Notes: a model not told the origin generated them from the sequence alone. 64,000 nt of DNA from Scytonematopsis contorta HA4267-MV1 (GCA_019359035.1 JAHHIC010000084.1:186001-250000), one strand, 5' to 3'; shown: positions 8,030-16,079, counted from the stretch's first letter. Numbers and translations are program-made.

Positions 8030-9436
8030 ATGAAAGATTTATCAAAGGCGTTAGGGTATTGTCGGGTTAGTACGCAACGTCAACACACAGAAGGTCATGG
8101 TTTAGAGCGGTACATTCAAAAGTTAAAGGAGTACGGACTAAGTGATGACCAAATTCATTGGGATATAGAGTCAGGTGCTAGTGAAAAACGTAAAGGTTAT
8201 AACCGAGTATTGGAATTGGTGCGTACTGGTACAGTAAATAAAATCATTGTTCCTTGTTTTGATAGATTTACTCGGTCAGCATTAGGATGGGAAGTTGCTA
8301 AAAATGAGTTACAACAGTTTGGGGTAGAGTTGGTATTTTTGGATGGTGGTAGCCTAGATTTAGATACCCCAGAAGGAATTTTTACCAGTAGAATACTTGC
8401 TGCGATGTCGGCTCAGGTTAGGGATAAAAATAAGTACAACGCGACTCAAGGTGCTAGGTTTTTTCGCGACAAGCGCAAAATTTATAAAGCTATTTTTGGA
8501 TTTGTTAAAGTTGGGGACACCGTTGAACCAAATAAAAAAGAGTATCGTAATACTGGAAAAACTTATGCTTTAGTCGCGAGAGAAGCAATCATCATGTTTT
8601 TAGACTCTGGTGAGATAGGTGGAACTATCCGACAGTTAGTAGCAAAGTATGGGGTAGAACGAGTTAGTAATCAAAATTATGATGATTTTCCACGTGATAT
8701 ATCAAGTTTTAGAAGATGGTTAATGAATCCACAATTAGCTGGAATGATTTGTTATTATCCAACCGATAAATATCGTCGAACTGTGGTTAAAGGTAGCCAT
8801 GAGGGAATCATTTCGATTGATGAATATAATGAAATACTCAGGATTTTATCTTTACGTCCATCTGTTAGACATTCCCCGAATAATCCGTTATCTGGATTAG
8901 TTTATTGTGCTGCTTGTGGTTCCAAAATGGAAATGCATTCAAATGTTAGTAACGGGATTCGCTACGAACACTTTAGGTGTCAAGGTTACTACAATAAGCC
9001 CGGTCGTTTAAAAATTTGTAGTATCAAAAAGTACTTTAAGGTAGATGCGACTATTAAATCCTGCATTAAAATTTTACAGAAGCATTCTCAAGAAATAGGT
9101 TATGGATATCTTCAACAGACTGACGTTAGATTACCTGCGGAAGTTGTTGACTTGCAACAGCAAATTCTGGAATTAAAGCGCAGATGTGACCCTGATTTAC
9201 AAAGTGCAATTGATGCTAAGGAATTACGATTAGAGAATTTACTTATCGCATTAGAATTAAACTCGGTGGTAGATGCTACCAGGAATGAGATTTTAAAGAG
9301 CGTTGCAAGTAACAGTGATTTTTGGGAATCTGCTACCAGGGAAGAATTCACCGCGATTTTTCACGAATTAATCGATAAGGTTGTTTGCTCTTTGGTAGAT
9401 GGTGAGCAAGTTTTTTTGGCATTACTCAAAATTTGA
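8030..9436 (+). CDS. Large serine recombinase (XisF-like), element excisionase
   Basis: A 468-residue site-specific recombinase. Residues 5-145 are the resolvase catalytic domain with the nucleophilic Ser in GYCRVST, followed by the conserved 'FDRFTRSALGWE' and 'TPEGIFTSRILAAMSAQ' segments. Residues 165-285 are the 'recombinase' DNA-binding domain. A zinc ribbon follows (CAACGSKM at about 295 with paired Cys in FRCQG and LKICS), and residues 360-430 are a predicted coiled coil. This is the XisF/large serine integrase layout, somewhat shorter than typical. It cuts at a central dinucleotide in paired att sites. It is transcribed inward from the left edge of the element. The accessory proteins XisH and XisI known for the fdxN element were not found here. 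The AAGGA upstream is only two bases from the ATG, so translation initiation may be weak. Confidence 0.9.
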   Translation: MKDLSKALGYCRVSTQRQHTEGHGLERYIQKLKEYGLSDDQIHWDIESGASEKRKGYNRVLELVRTGTVNKIIVPCFDRFTRSALGWEVAKNELQQFGVELVFLDGGSLDLDTPEGIFTSRILAAMSAQVRDKNKYNATQGARFFRDKRKIYKAIFGFVKVGDTVEPNKKEYRNTGKTYALVAREAIIMFLDSGEIGGTIRQLVAKYGVERVSNQNYDDFPRDISSFRRWLMNPQLAGMICYYPTDKYRRTVVKGSHEGIISIDEYNEILRILSLRPSVRHSPNNPLSGLVYCAACGSKMEMHSNVSNGIRYEHFRCQGYYNKPGRLKICSIKKYFKVDATIKSCIKILQKHSQEIGYGYLQQTDVRLPAEVVDLQQQILELKRRCDPDLQSAIDAKELRLENLLIALELNSVVDATRNEILKSVASNSDFWESATREEFTAIFHELIDKVVCSLVDGEQVFLALLKI

Positions 9437-9636
9437 TTACGCTCTTCTTCTGGTAAGGATGCTAGGTATCTTTCAGCAATTTGCCAGAGGATATCTGAGG
9501 TTCTTCTACTGAATTTCATAATTTTGATGTAGCGCTGAATTTGATGATAGTTGGAAGGGGAAATATTTTTGTTAGCTGCGAGCGATTTTAGATTTTTATT
9601 ATGAATGCAACAACTAGGCTTTCCATAATGTTGCAA
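9361..9636 (-). CDS. Small hypothetical protein convergent with the recombinase
   Basis: A 91-codon frame whose 3' end overlaps the last 76 bases of the recombinase gene on the opposite strand. The second half, from an internal Met at residue 40 (9519), reads like a real short alpha-helical protein ('SDILWQIAERYLASLPEEERN'). No family was recognised and there is no clear ribosome site. Because small directionality factors for serine integrases are often encoded beside the integrase gene, it is one candidate for such a role, but that is speculation. Confidence 0.3.
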   Translation of the reverse strand: MQHYGKPSCCIHNKNLKSLAANKNISPSNYHQIQRYIKIMKFSRRTSDILWQIAERYLASLPEEERNQILSNAKKTCSPSTKEQTTLSINS

Positions 9637-9727
9637 GTTTATCCTGGGATATGCGCTGGTAAGCTATTCTACATTTCTACATTTAAGTTGCATATTGGGC
9701 TATTCTACATTTAGGTTGCAGTATATG

Positions 9728-9758
9728 AGGGCAGGCAAGGATGCCCACCCCACAAGAG
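9728..9758. repeat. Half copy of the GGGCGGGCA...CCCACCCCACAA repeat
   Basis: This segment (GGGCAGGCAAGGATGCCCAC and onward to CACAAGAG) matches the left half of the 120-220 repeat with small differences. It lies in the 350-bp gene-poor stretch between the recombinase and the ABM gene. Confidence 0.6.
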
Positions 9759-9801
9759 ATGTAAAATTCGATATTATCTAGTTTAGATATGAAACAGCTT
9801 G

Positions 9802-9946
9802 AAAGGTAATTTATAAAGTAAATATTAAGTCTATAAAAGCGATGGGTTACGGCGCTTCATACAACTTTAAGAACCTCTAACTAAGTTCTACAAATGCGCC
9901 TAACCCATCCTACGTTAATTTAACTTTTACTTTATAAATCACCTTT
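9802..9946. repeat. 145-bp MITE-like element
   Basis: The left terminus AAAGGTAATTTATAAAGTAA is repeated inverted at the right terminus with one mismatch. An inner GATGGGTTACGGCGC / GCGCCTAACCCATC pair gives further dyad symmetry. No coding capacity. It fills most of the gap 9637-9984, where no gene is seen. Confidence 0.75.
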
Positions 9947-9984
9947 TACGCAGTAGCCAATTAATTGACTGGGGCTTAAATATC

Positions 9985-10599
9985 TTAGGTTGTAAAAACT
10001 ACTTCATGTAATGTTTTTTGATACTCGTTATTTGCCAAATCCAACATTTCCTCAAAAATGGATGAGAAAGGACGATTTTCATCCATTGTTGTATACTCTT
10101 CCAATGAGTTCCAATGTCCAAAATTAATGCAGCGCCATCCATCAAGGCTGCGATGAGCGTGAGTTGAAATTAGTCCTGATTGTCCCGAAACCATTTCTAG
10201 TGCTTGACGAAATAGCTCGACAAAACGAGTTTGATTTTCAGGTTGCTTCATCTTGAAAATTCCGAAGTTAATGAGTCCATTCATACTCGGCTTTAACTCT
10301 AAAACACTATTTGATGGTTCGGAAGCAAAGATGTCAAACAAGTGAACGTCAGGAACAGAAAAACCTGTGAGGGGTTGGGTAGCAATGTAAGATTCTTGAT
10401 TTGTCCATTGAACGTAACTTGTGACCCTTAGCCCATCGCGACTGCGAAGAACTGTACCGGAAACAAATCCTGGCTTACCTTTGAGATTTGACTCAATGTT
10501 TTGAATTGCACTTTCTACTAAACTTGCTTGGCTTTCTGGCTCTACCGGAAATATAGCAAATTCGGATAATAAAGCATTTGCTTTTTTGATAATAGGCAT
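9985..10599 (-). CDS. Tandem ABM-domain (antibiotic biosynthesis monooxygenase-like) protein
   Basis: A 204-residue protein with two ferredoxin-like dimeric alpha/beta barrel halves of the ABM type. The first (residues 8-85) includes 'GKPGFVSGTVLRSRDG' and 'VTSYVQWTNQESY'. The second (110-190) includes 'GQSGLISTHAHRSLDGWR' and 'CINFGHWNSLEEY'. The paired 'sample-rich loop then W-x-S/N-x-E' pattern is typical of this family, whose members oxidise aromatic substrates without cofactor, degrade haem, or act as small-molecule binders. A good ribosome site (GAGGT) precedes the ATG. It is divergent from the SnoaL-like gene with 134 bp between, which suggests shared control. Substrate unknown. Its presence on a defence-type element is odd. 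Confidence 0.75.
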   Translation of the reverse strand: MPIIKKANALLSEFAIFPVEPESQASLVESAIQNIESNLKGKPGFVSGTVLRSRDGLRVTSYVQWTNQESYIATQPLTGFSVPDVHLFDIFASEPSNSVLELKPSMNGLINFGIFKMKQPENQTRFVELFRQALEMVSGQSGLISTHAHRSLDGWRCINFGHWNSLEEYTTMDENRPFSSIFEEMLDLANNEYQKTLHEVVFTT

Positions 10600-10733
10600 T
10601 TACAACCTCACAGAGATACAAAAATACTAAATTGGTTGTTATAAACTAGGGGTATTTTACACCTGCGAGAGCATCCATTGGTGTGTGAAATTATGTAAAC
10701 TTTTAATTGATTCTTTTTTTGCTGGAAGACATT

Positions 10734-11126
10734 ATGAGTCAAGATGCAGTGTTAGTTGTTAAAAAGTACTATGATGCATTAGCGAAGGGAGATATGGAGC
10801 AGTTACTTGCTGTTGCTGCTGCAGATATTATCCTAGAAGAAGCGTCTTCTTTACCTTACGCTGGAATTTATCAAGGACATCAAGGTTGGATGGAATTTGG
10901 CGCGGCTTTTAATACAGTTTGGCAAGATGCAGCTATTACAGTTGATAGTATTAATGATGCTGGCCACTATGTAATTGGATTGGCGCGTTTAAGCGCAAAA
11001 TCCAGAAGCACCCTTAAGAGTATAGAAATGCCATTAGCTGAATTATTTTGGGTTGTAGATGGTAAGATTAAACGGCTGATACCTTTTTATTGGGATACTG
11101 CTGCAGTGTTAAAGGTTCTTGAGTAA
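10734..11126 (+). CDS. SnoaL-like (NTF2-fold) protein
   Basis: A 130-residue protein starting at the ATG at 10734, preceded by GGAAGAC; an upstream in-frame start adds nine residues but lacks a ribosome site. The opening 'VVKKYYDALAKGDMEQLLAVAAADI' and the central 'GHQGWMEF' are typical of SnoaL-like cystatin/NTF2 folds, which act as small cyclases, isomerases or binding proteins. It stands head to head with the ABM gene, a combination common in small oxidative or polyketide-tailoring modules. No specific substrate can be read from the sequence. Confidence 0.7.
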   Translation: MSQDAVLVVKKYYDALAKGDMEQLLAVAAADIILEEASSLPYAGIYQGHQGWMEFGAAFNTVWQDAAITVDSINDAGHYVIGLARLSAKSRSTLKSIEMPLAELFWVVDGKIKRLIPFYWDTAAVLKVLE

Positions 11127-11263
11127 TCTCGGATTTGTTTTCGCTATTTAAGATTAAATTTATCAAGTTTTTTGGTTTGTTACTGAGAACTTGGCGAAAA
11201 TAAATTGGCATTGTAAAGTTCAATAACACTTGATTAATTCTTAACTAACGCCGCTTTATATTC

Positions 11264-11662
11264 TTAAATAAACAATTCTGGAGAGACATTAAAAAAAATC
11301 TCTAAAGCCTTTGCTTGAGCTTTGCTAATTGAACGTTTACCATTGAAAATTTCTGAAACAACGCCTTTTGAACCGATGATTCCTACTAAATCAGATTGCT
11401 TAATTTCTCTTGCGTCCATTAAATGTTGGAGAATTAAATGGGGAGATGATTCACCCATCGGATGATTTTGACTTTCATATTCTTCTATTAACCTCACCAA
11501 AATTTGTAATAACGCTGTTTGTTCGGGTGAGCGATTTTTATTACCTATTAATTGTTCAACATCAGCCAGCATTCTGTCATAATCTTCTTCAGAGTTGATG
11601 ACTTGAGGTTGATATTCGGCTAAAAGTTTACCGTAAACATTTTTGTCGAAAGCTAGGGACAT
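11264..11662 (-). CDS. higA: HigA-type antitoxin with helix-turn-helix
   Basis: A 132-residue protein whose C-terminal half is an Xre-like helix-turn-helix. 'LMDAREIKQSDLVGIIGSKG' and 'VSEIFNGKRSISKAQAKAL' form the recognition region, and the protein ends with 'FFNVSPELFI', typical of HigA-like antitoxins. It lies 68 bp downstream of the HigB-like toxin gene on the same strand. A strong ribosome site (GAGGTAAAGAGAG) precedes the ATG. It would neutralise the toxin by direct binding and autoregulate the operon. Such modules stabilise mobile elements; here loss of the excised circle would be penalised. Confidence 0.85.
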   Translation of the reverse strand: MSLAFDKNVYGKLLAEYQPQVINSEEDYDRMLADVEQLIGNKNRSPEQTALLQILVRLIEEYESQNHPMGESSPHLILQHLMDAREIKQSDLVGIIGSKGVVSEIFNGKRSISKAQAKALEIFFNVSPELFI

Positions 11663-11730
11663 CTCTCTTTACCTCTTTTACTACCGTTCAAATTAAGACT
11701 AAAGAAATATAGTTGTTCTAATTTACTGAT

Positions 11731-12030
11731 TCAAAAATAAGGGTTATTTTTCCACTTATCCTTATTATAGTCGGCATGAGTTAAAAGGTATTTATAGCAT
11801 ATTGTTTGGGTTTGATAGTCAATATCTACAATTAGGCGATATTCGTTACCTTTGATATTGAATACTGTAAAATTTCCCCCCGCATCAGCTGATGAGTAAA
11901 CTTGCCTTACATCTTCTAAATTTTGCCATGATGCATATTTCACAACACGATACCAAGCTTCTACTGGCTCAATTACATCTGGATATCTTGCAGCATCAAC
12001 ACGTAAATTACGAATACTCATTAGATGCAT
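11731..12030 (-). CDS. higB: HigB-type mRNA interferase toxin
   Basis: A 99-residue RelE-superfamily toxin of the HigB_toxin family. The core 'VEAWYRVVKYASWQNLEDVRQ', the strand pair 'FNIKGNEYRLIVDIDYQTQT', and the closing 'LLTHADYNKDKWK' are the hallmark segments. The order is toxin first and antitoxin second, as usual for higBA. The start could be ATG 12030 or the ATG three codons later; neither has a strong ribosome site. It is expected to cleave ribosome-bound mRNA unless bound by the protein from 11264-11662. Confidence 0.85.
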   Translation of the reverse strand: MHLMSIRNLRVDAARYPDVIEPVEAWYRVVKYASWQNLEDVRQVYSSADAGGNFTVFNIKGNEYRLIVDIDYQTQTICYKYLLTHADYNKDKWKNNPYF

Positions 12031-12136
12031 AAAATATTTTTCGCATATTCTTGGTAGTATCAGGTTTTAAATAACGATATTTTGGTAGAGTAATAAAGTC
12101 AGTAGATAAAAAGCCGGGATATGGAGAGACTATTCG

Positions 12137-13225
12137 ATGACGGGTACTATTGGCGATAAACAGCTGTCGAGAATAGTTTTAAAAGGTTTCAAATCTATTG
12201 CCCAGTGTGACCTTGAACTATTCAAACTTAACCTATTAATTGGCGCAAATGGTGCAGGAAAATCCAACTTTATTGGATTTTTTCGCATGGTACAGCAGTT
12301 GCTTGACCTGAACCTACAAGTATTTGTTAGCCGTCAGGGTGGTCCAGACGCGCTATTGCACTTCGGGCGAAAAACCACAGAACAATTGGATTTTCAGCTA
12401 TATTTTGGCAATAACAGCTACGTTGCGACACTAGAACCAACTAGGGACAACCGTCTGATGTTTGCGAGGGAGTCCTTCTGGTGGAACTTGACCGGGGAGC
12501 GTGAAATAGGAAAAGGGCATTTTGAGACGCTGGCACTCAGCGGCACGGGGACAAAAATGGACAGTTATGTTGTGCCTGTCATGAAACAGTGGCGAGTGTA
12601 TCATTTTCATGACACTAGCGATAGCGCCTACATCAAGCAGTCGCACGGTATCAATGACAACGCCTACCTGCGCCCTGATGCGCGGAATCTTGCAGCTTTC
12701 CTGTATCGGTTGCGCGTGAGCTACCCAGCATCCTATCAAAAAATCGTTAAAACTATCCGCCTTGTTGCCCCCTTCTTTGGAGACTTTTACCTACGTCCTT
12801 CCCCACAAAACACGGAAGTTATCGAACTAGAATGGTTTGAACTGGGGCAGGATATTCCCTTTAAAGCTCATATACTTTCGGATGGAACATTACGTTTCAT
12901 GTGTCTAGCAACAGTTTTTTTGCAACCGTCCGAGCTTCAGCCAGAGACAATTTTAGTTGATGAGCCAGAATTGGGACTCCATCCTTATGCCATCACCGTC
13001 CTGGCATCATTAATACGGACAACTGACAAACAGGTCATTGTTTCCATCCAGTCCGTAGAATTGCTCAACGAATTTGATGCTAAGGATGTTATTGTTGTTG
13101 ACCGTATAGATGGCCAGTCGGTGCTTCGTAGGTTGAATCAGCAGGAGTTAGAGGGGTGGCTTGAGGAATATAGTTTGGGTGAGCTGTGGAAGAAGAACGT
13201 CTTGGGTGGGAGACCTTCACGATGA
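12137..13225 (+). CDS. AAA ATPase (AAA_21/RecF-like), first gene of an ATPase-DUF4276 pair
   Basis: A 362-residue ABC/RecF-like ATPase. The Walker A is GANGAGKSN near residue 36, and the Walker B with catalytic Glu is ILVDEPELGLHP near residue 275, followed by the H-loop-type 'QVIVSIQSVELL'. The signature helix lies near 'LSDGTLRFMCLATVF'. There is no C-terminal TOPRIM domain, unlike OLD nucleases. Instead the next gene, overlapping by ATGA, encodes DUF4276 with a TOPRIM-like Glu motif. Paired ATPase/nuclease genes of this shape resemble OLD, PARIS and some retron or abortive-infection systems. Anti-phage function is inferred from family and from the neighbouring defence genes. Confidence 0.82.
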   Translation: MTGTIGDKQLSRIVLKGFKSIAQCDLELFKLNLLIGANGAGKSNFIGFFRMVQQLLDLNLQVFVSRQGGPDALLHFGRKTTEQLDFQLYFGNNSYVATLEPTRDNRLMFARESFWWNLTGEREIGKGHFETLALSGTGTKMDSYVVPVMKQWRVYHFHDTSDSAYIKQSHGINDNAYLRPDARNLAAFLYRLRVSYPASYQKIVKTIRLVAPFFGDFYLRPSPQNTEVIELEWFELGQDIPFKAHILSDGTLRFMCLATVFLQPSELQPETILVDEPELGLHPYAITVLASLIRTTDKQVIVSIQSVELLNEFDAKDVIVVDRIDGQSVLRRLNQQELEGWLEEYSLGELWKKNVLGGRPSR

Positions 13226-13875
13226 TTCGAGTCAATGTTTTTGTTGAGGGACAAACCGAGGAAACATTCGTGAGGGAACTGCTCTACGGGTATTTTCAAG
13301 AGAAAAATATATACCTTAACCCGATTTTAGTAAAAACCAGCGCAACGGGGAAGGGGGGTGTGGTGAGTTATGCGAAAATCAAGCCGCAGTTACATCGCAA
13401 GTGCCTTGAAGATAAAACAGCGATAGTCACCACGATGTTCGATTTGTACGCCTTACCTAATGATTTCCCAGGTAGCGATTCCTTGCCAAAAACCAGCGAC
13501 CCGTTCCAGAAGGCAGAATATCTGGAAATTGAGATGGGTAAGGATATCGGTCAAAAGAATTTCATCCCCAATTTGCTGGTTCACGAGTTTGAAGGGTTGT
13601 TGTATAGCAACCCACAAGCGTTTGCTGGATGGTTTGGTGAAAGTGTCGTAAGTATTTTACAAGCTGAACGAGAGGCTTTTCCTTCCCCTGAGCATATTAA
13701 CGATAGTCCCCTAACCGCACCATCAAAACGCATCCGCAATTATTGTGAGGGATACGACAAACCCCTGCACGGTTCGTTACTTGCTATTGATATTGGGCTG
13801 GATACGATACGTCGGGAATGCCAACATTTTAACCAGTGGCTGGTGCGACTTGAGGCTATAACTTCAGTTCTCTAA
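13222..13875 (+). CDS. DUF4276 protein, partner of the AAA ATPase
   Basis: A 217-residue protein starting at ATG 13222, which overlaps the stop of the ATPase gene (ATGA), so the two are translationally coupled. The opening 'VNVFVEGQTEETFVRELL' carries the Glu motif seen at the start of TOPRIM-like nucleases, followed by a mid-protein Asp ('TMFDLYALPNDFPG') and the DUF4276 hallmark 'LLVHEFEGLLYSNP'. Members nearly always follow an AAA ATPase. A metal-dependent nuclease role is plausible but not established. An upstream in-frame start inside the ATPase gene is possible but less likely than the coupled one. Confidence 0.8.
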   Translation: MIRVNVFVEGQTEETFVRELLYGYFQEKNIYLNPILVKTSATGKGGVVSYAKIKPQLHRKCLEDKTAIVTTMFDLYALPNDFPGSDSLPKTSDPFQKAEYLEIEMGKDIGQKNFIPNLLVHEFEGLLYSNPQAFAGWFGESVVSILQAEREAFPSPEHINDSPLTAPSKRIRNYCEGYDKPLHGSLLAIDIGLDTIRRECQHFNQWLVRLEAITSVL

Positions 13876-13877
13876 GG

Positions 13878-14072
13878 TTAATGCTTTCTTCCCTTGGCTA
13901 TCTTGGCTACTTGGCGGTTCGTCATTAATTCACAATTTTCACGAATGATTATACCATTATCACCCAACACCAAAAAACGGTTACTAACCGCATTTAGGGT
14001 CTGATTTTTGAAAGAGACTTCTAAGTGCTCGAAGCGCTTAAAGTTTTTTATCAGAATAGATTCAACTTTCAT
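13878..14072 (-). pseudogene. Remnant of a second AAA ATPase
   Basis: A 64-codon frame whose first 40 residues are the N-terminus of an AAA/RecF-like ATPase ('VESILIKNFKRFEHLEVSF', then 'RFLVLGDNG'). The P-loop should continue as GDNGxGKT, but after GDNG the sequence changes to unrelated residues and stops. The gene therefore lost everything from the Walker A onward. It lies tail to tail with the intact ATPase-DUF4276 pair, two bases from its end. Confidence 0.7.
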
Positions 14073-14298
14073 GCAAATTTACCCTTTTCAGCGGTTGCAT
14101 AAATGCAAAGCAACATTAGAGCTACTAACAAAGTAGCAAAAATTTGCCATTTGAATTCGAGAAATTAACGTTTTAACTCACTTCGATGGAAAACGATACC
14201 GACCTGGATAGTAAAAAGTATCAATTTACTCCTAATAATTTCATTGCTGCGGGAGCTTAGTTAAAATAAGGTTACTCCCACCTCACAAATCAAAACCT

Positions 14299-14901
14299 AT
14301 GACCTACACTCCCCCCAAACTCTTTACTTTTGAGCAATTTATAGCCGAATATGGGGATAACCCCCGCTACGAACTCATTGACGGAGAATTACGTGACATG
14401 GAACCAACTGGTCTTCATGAAGAAGTTTCCGGAAATATTGCTGGTAGAATTTATGCTGAAATTCTTCATGATAATTTAAATTGGCTGATTCCAAAAAGTT
14501 GTTTGATTAAGCCACCTGCGGCTGAAGCTACAGCACTACGTCCAGATGTTATTGTTTTAGATAAAGTAAAACTTAGTCAAGAACCACTTTGGCAAAAAGA
14601 GCCTATCATTTGTAACGGCAATACTATTAAGCTCGTTGCCGAAGTTGTGAGTACTAATTGGCAAGATGATTATGCTAGAAAAGTAGAAGAATATGCTTTT
14701 CTTCAGATACCGGAATATTGGATTGTAGACTTTCGTGGTTTAGGTGGCTTGCAATTTATCGGTAACCCGAAACAACCAACTTTTACAGTCTGTCAATTAG
14801 TTAATGGCATTTACCAACAACAACAATATCGCTTGGGAGATACCATATCTTCTCCTCTGTTGAGAAATTTGCAACTAAAACTCGATGACGTTATGCTGTA
14901 G
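14299..14901 (+). CDS. Uma2 family (DUF820) endonuclease-like protein
   Basis: A 200-residue protein of the PD-(D/E)XK-like Uma2 family, very abundant in cyanobacteria. Visible hallmarks are 'RYELIDGEL' near residue 25, 'RPDVIVLD' near residue 92 (active-site Asp), 'KLVAEVVSTNWQDDYARKVEEYA' near 115-137 (Glu and Lys), and 'PEYWIVDF' near 145. Function is generally unknown; some copies are linked to mobile elements. It is a stand-alone gene in this element with no obvious operon partner. Confidence 0.8.
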   Translation: MTYTPPKLFTFEQFIAEYGDNPRYELIDGELRDMEPTGLHEEVSGNIAGRIYAEILHDNLNWLIPKSCLIKPPAAEATALRPDVIVLDKVKLSQEPLWQKEPIICNGNTIKLVAEVVSTNWQDDYARKVEEYAFLQIPEYWIVDFRGLGGLQFIGNPKQPTFTVCQLVNGIYQQQQYRLGDTISSPLLRNLQLKLDDVML

Positions 14902-14957
14902 CAACGAAAAACTGTCCATTCGCTCATTTTTAACCTTTATCTTTACCTCTTTATAAC

Positions 14958-15275
14958 TCATTCCAACTTGTGGTCAATGCACCCAATACCTAATTCTTCT
15001 CGTAAGGTACTTTTAACATCGTCCCACTCAGTACCGCAGTAGTAATACTTCCTTTCAACAATATCAGCTAGATAATAACCAGGTGTCGCATTGTTGATTT
15101 TTCTAAGTTCATTCGCAACTTCTTTCATGGTCAACCCAAGAAAAAGAAACAAGTCTTCAAGCTTAAAAGAAGGAAAATTGTAAGGATTGTAAAAAGTTTC
15201 ACCACCAAGAAACCGCCAGTGGTTGTTTAACCGAAGCACTAAACAGATATAACCAGGATAAACGATAGTGTCCAT
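14958..15275 (-). CDS. Hypothetical protein
   Basis: A 105-residue protein rich in Tyr and Leu, with no recognised family. It contains 'FKLEDLFLFLGLTMKEVANEL' and 'GYYLADIVERKYYYCG'. It lies downstream of the small gene 15332-15526 on the same strand, but a terminator-like hairpin separates them. No good ribosome site is visible. Confidence 0.45.
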   Translation of the reverse strand: MDTIVYPGYICLVLRLNNHWRFLGGETFYNPYNFPSFKLEDLFLFLGLTMKEVANELRKINNATPGYYLADIVERKYYYCGTEWDDVKSTLREELGIGCIDHKLE

Positions 15276-15298
15276 GACTTATAGTAAGATTAAGAAAA

Positions 15299-15318
15299 CC
15301 CCTAGTTCGAGCTAGGGG
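15299..15318 (-). terminator. Hairpin terminator downstream of 15332-15526
   Basis: CCCCTAG (15299-15305) pairs with CTAGGGG (15312-15318) around a six-base loop. On the minus strand the stem is followed by TTTTCTTAAT, as expected for an intrinsic terminator. Confidence 0.6.
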
Positions 15319-15331
15319 CATAATGTTCAAT

Positions 15332-15526
15332 TTAGTTAGACGTTTGGCTTGGATTGTCCGGCTCATCCAGTCGGTCGTCCAGGTCATCTAAAACATCGTA
15401 AATTTCAACAATGTTTTCTTCCCCAGAAACCCGATTTTCGCGTTTCCATCCTATTAAAAGTTTGATGAAAACTAGTACTGGGTCGAACAATCTACGGCGA
15501 CCGTTTCCGTTACCATTTTCGGTCAT
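15332..15526 (-). CDS. Small acidic hypothetical protein
   Basis: A 64-residue protein. The ATG is preceded at five bases by a near-perfect AAGGAGGT ribosome site, the best in the element, so this short frame is likely translated. Residues 10-30 are basic and hydrophobic (RRRLFDPVLVFIKLLIGW), and residues 40-58 are strongly acidic (YDVLDDLDDRLDEPD). A hairpin terminator follows. Function unknown; its size, and its location on a serine-recombinase element, make it one candidate for an excision directionality factor, without direct evidence. Confidence 0.6.
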   Translation of the reverse strand: MTENGNGNGRRRLFDPVLVFIKLLIGWKRENRVSGEENIVEIYDVLDDLDDRLDEPDNPSQTSN

Positions 15527-15671
15527 CTAACCTCCTTTTTTTCAAGGAACAGGGCTGGAAAGTAAAAACTTTCCGTAAGAGAATATATCCTGGTCAACAA
15601 GGATAAGTCAAGATTTGACGAACAAATAATTGTAAATTATTATATCTATATAACCTAGTTAACCAGGAATT

Positions 15672-15896
15672 ATGCCCAACCCAAGACCTAAGCAGACGCA
15701 AGCTTTTATTGAGCAACAAAAGAAAGGCTATATTGAGAACTGGATTAACGAACCCTTAGCAAAGCAGGTAACAAGTCTAAGGTTACCGAATAGTGTTCAT
15801 GATACGCTGCACGCACTAACCCCGGAGGAGCGAGTTAAGTATTTACGAAGGATTATTTGTGAAGCCGTAAATCGTGATTTGACTCCTAACTCTTAA
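15672..15896 (+). CDS. Small hypothetical protein, possible ribbon-helix-helix regulator
   Basis: A 74-residue protein with AGGA six bases before the ATG. The middle 'VTSLRLPNSVHDTLHAL' followed by 'ERVKYLRRIICEAV' has the beta-strand then two-helix pattern of ribbon-helix-helix DNA-binding proteins, as in small antitoxins and repressors. A hairpin follows at 15959. It is divergent from the small acidic gene, with 145 bp between them. Confidence 0.55.
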   Translation: MPNPRPKQTQAFIEQQKKGYIENWINEPLAKQVTSLRLPNSVHDTLHALTPEERVKYLRRIICEAVNRDLTPNS

Positions 15897-15958
15897 ATAA
15901 ACTACGAAAGCGTGCTTACTAATTAACTAATTGATAATTTGGATAATGCACACAGGGA

Positions 15959-15978
15959 AAACCCACCTCTGTGGGTTT
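15959..15978 (+). terminator. Hairpin terminator between 15672-15896 and hsdM
   Basis: AAACCCAC pairs with GTGGGTTT (8 bp) around a CTCT loop. The T tract is short, so termination may be partial. Confidence 0.5.
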
Positions 15979-16079
15979 AAGGCTGTAATATTTACAAGCT
16001 TTAATGTAAAGTATTAGACGTACTTTACAACCTTTGGTAGCAAAATCAGCCAAGGGAGGTATCTTGAGGCGATTATAGG

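Noticed and set aside
7981-8030. Independent translation of the 3733-7983 frame from GTG 7983
   Set aside because: The GTG lies within the element arm, the Shine-Dalgarno spacing is wrong, and the product would lack the KS N-terminus; rejoining after excision explains the frame.
12431-12739. 102-codon minus-strand ORF inside the AAA ATPase gene
   Set aside because: Antisense shadow of a gene with complete Walker motifs.
14299-14901. XisH-like excision factor
   Set aside because: The sequence is a Uma2/DUF820 protein; it lacks an XisI partner gene and XisH hallmarks.
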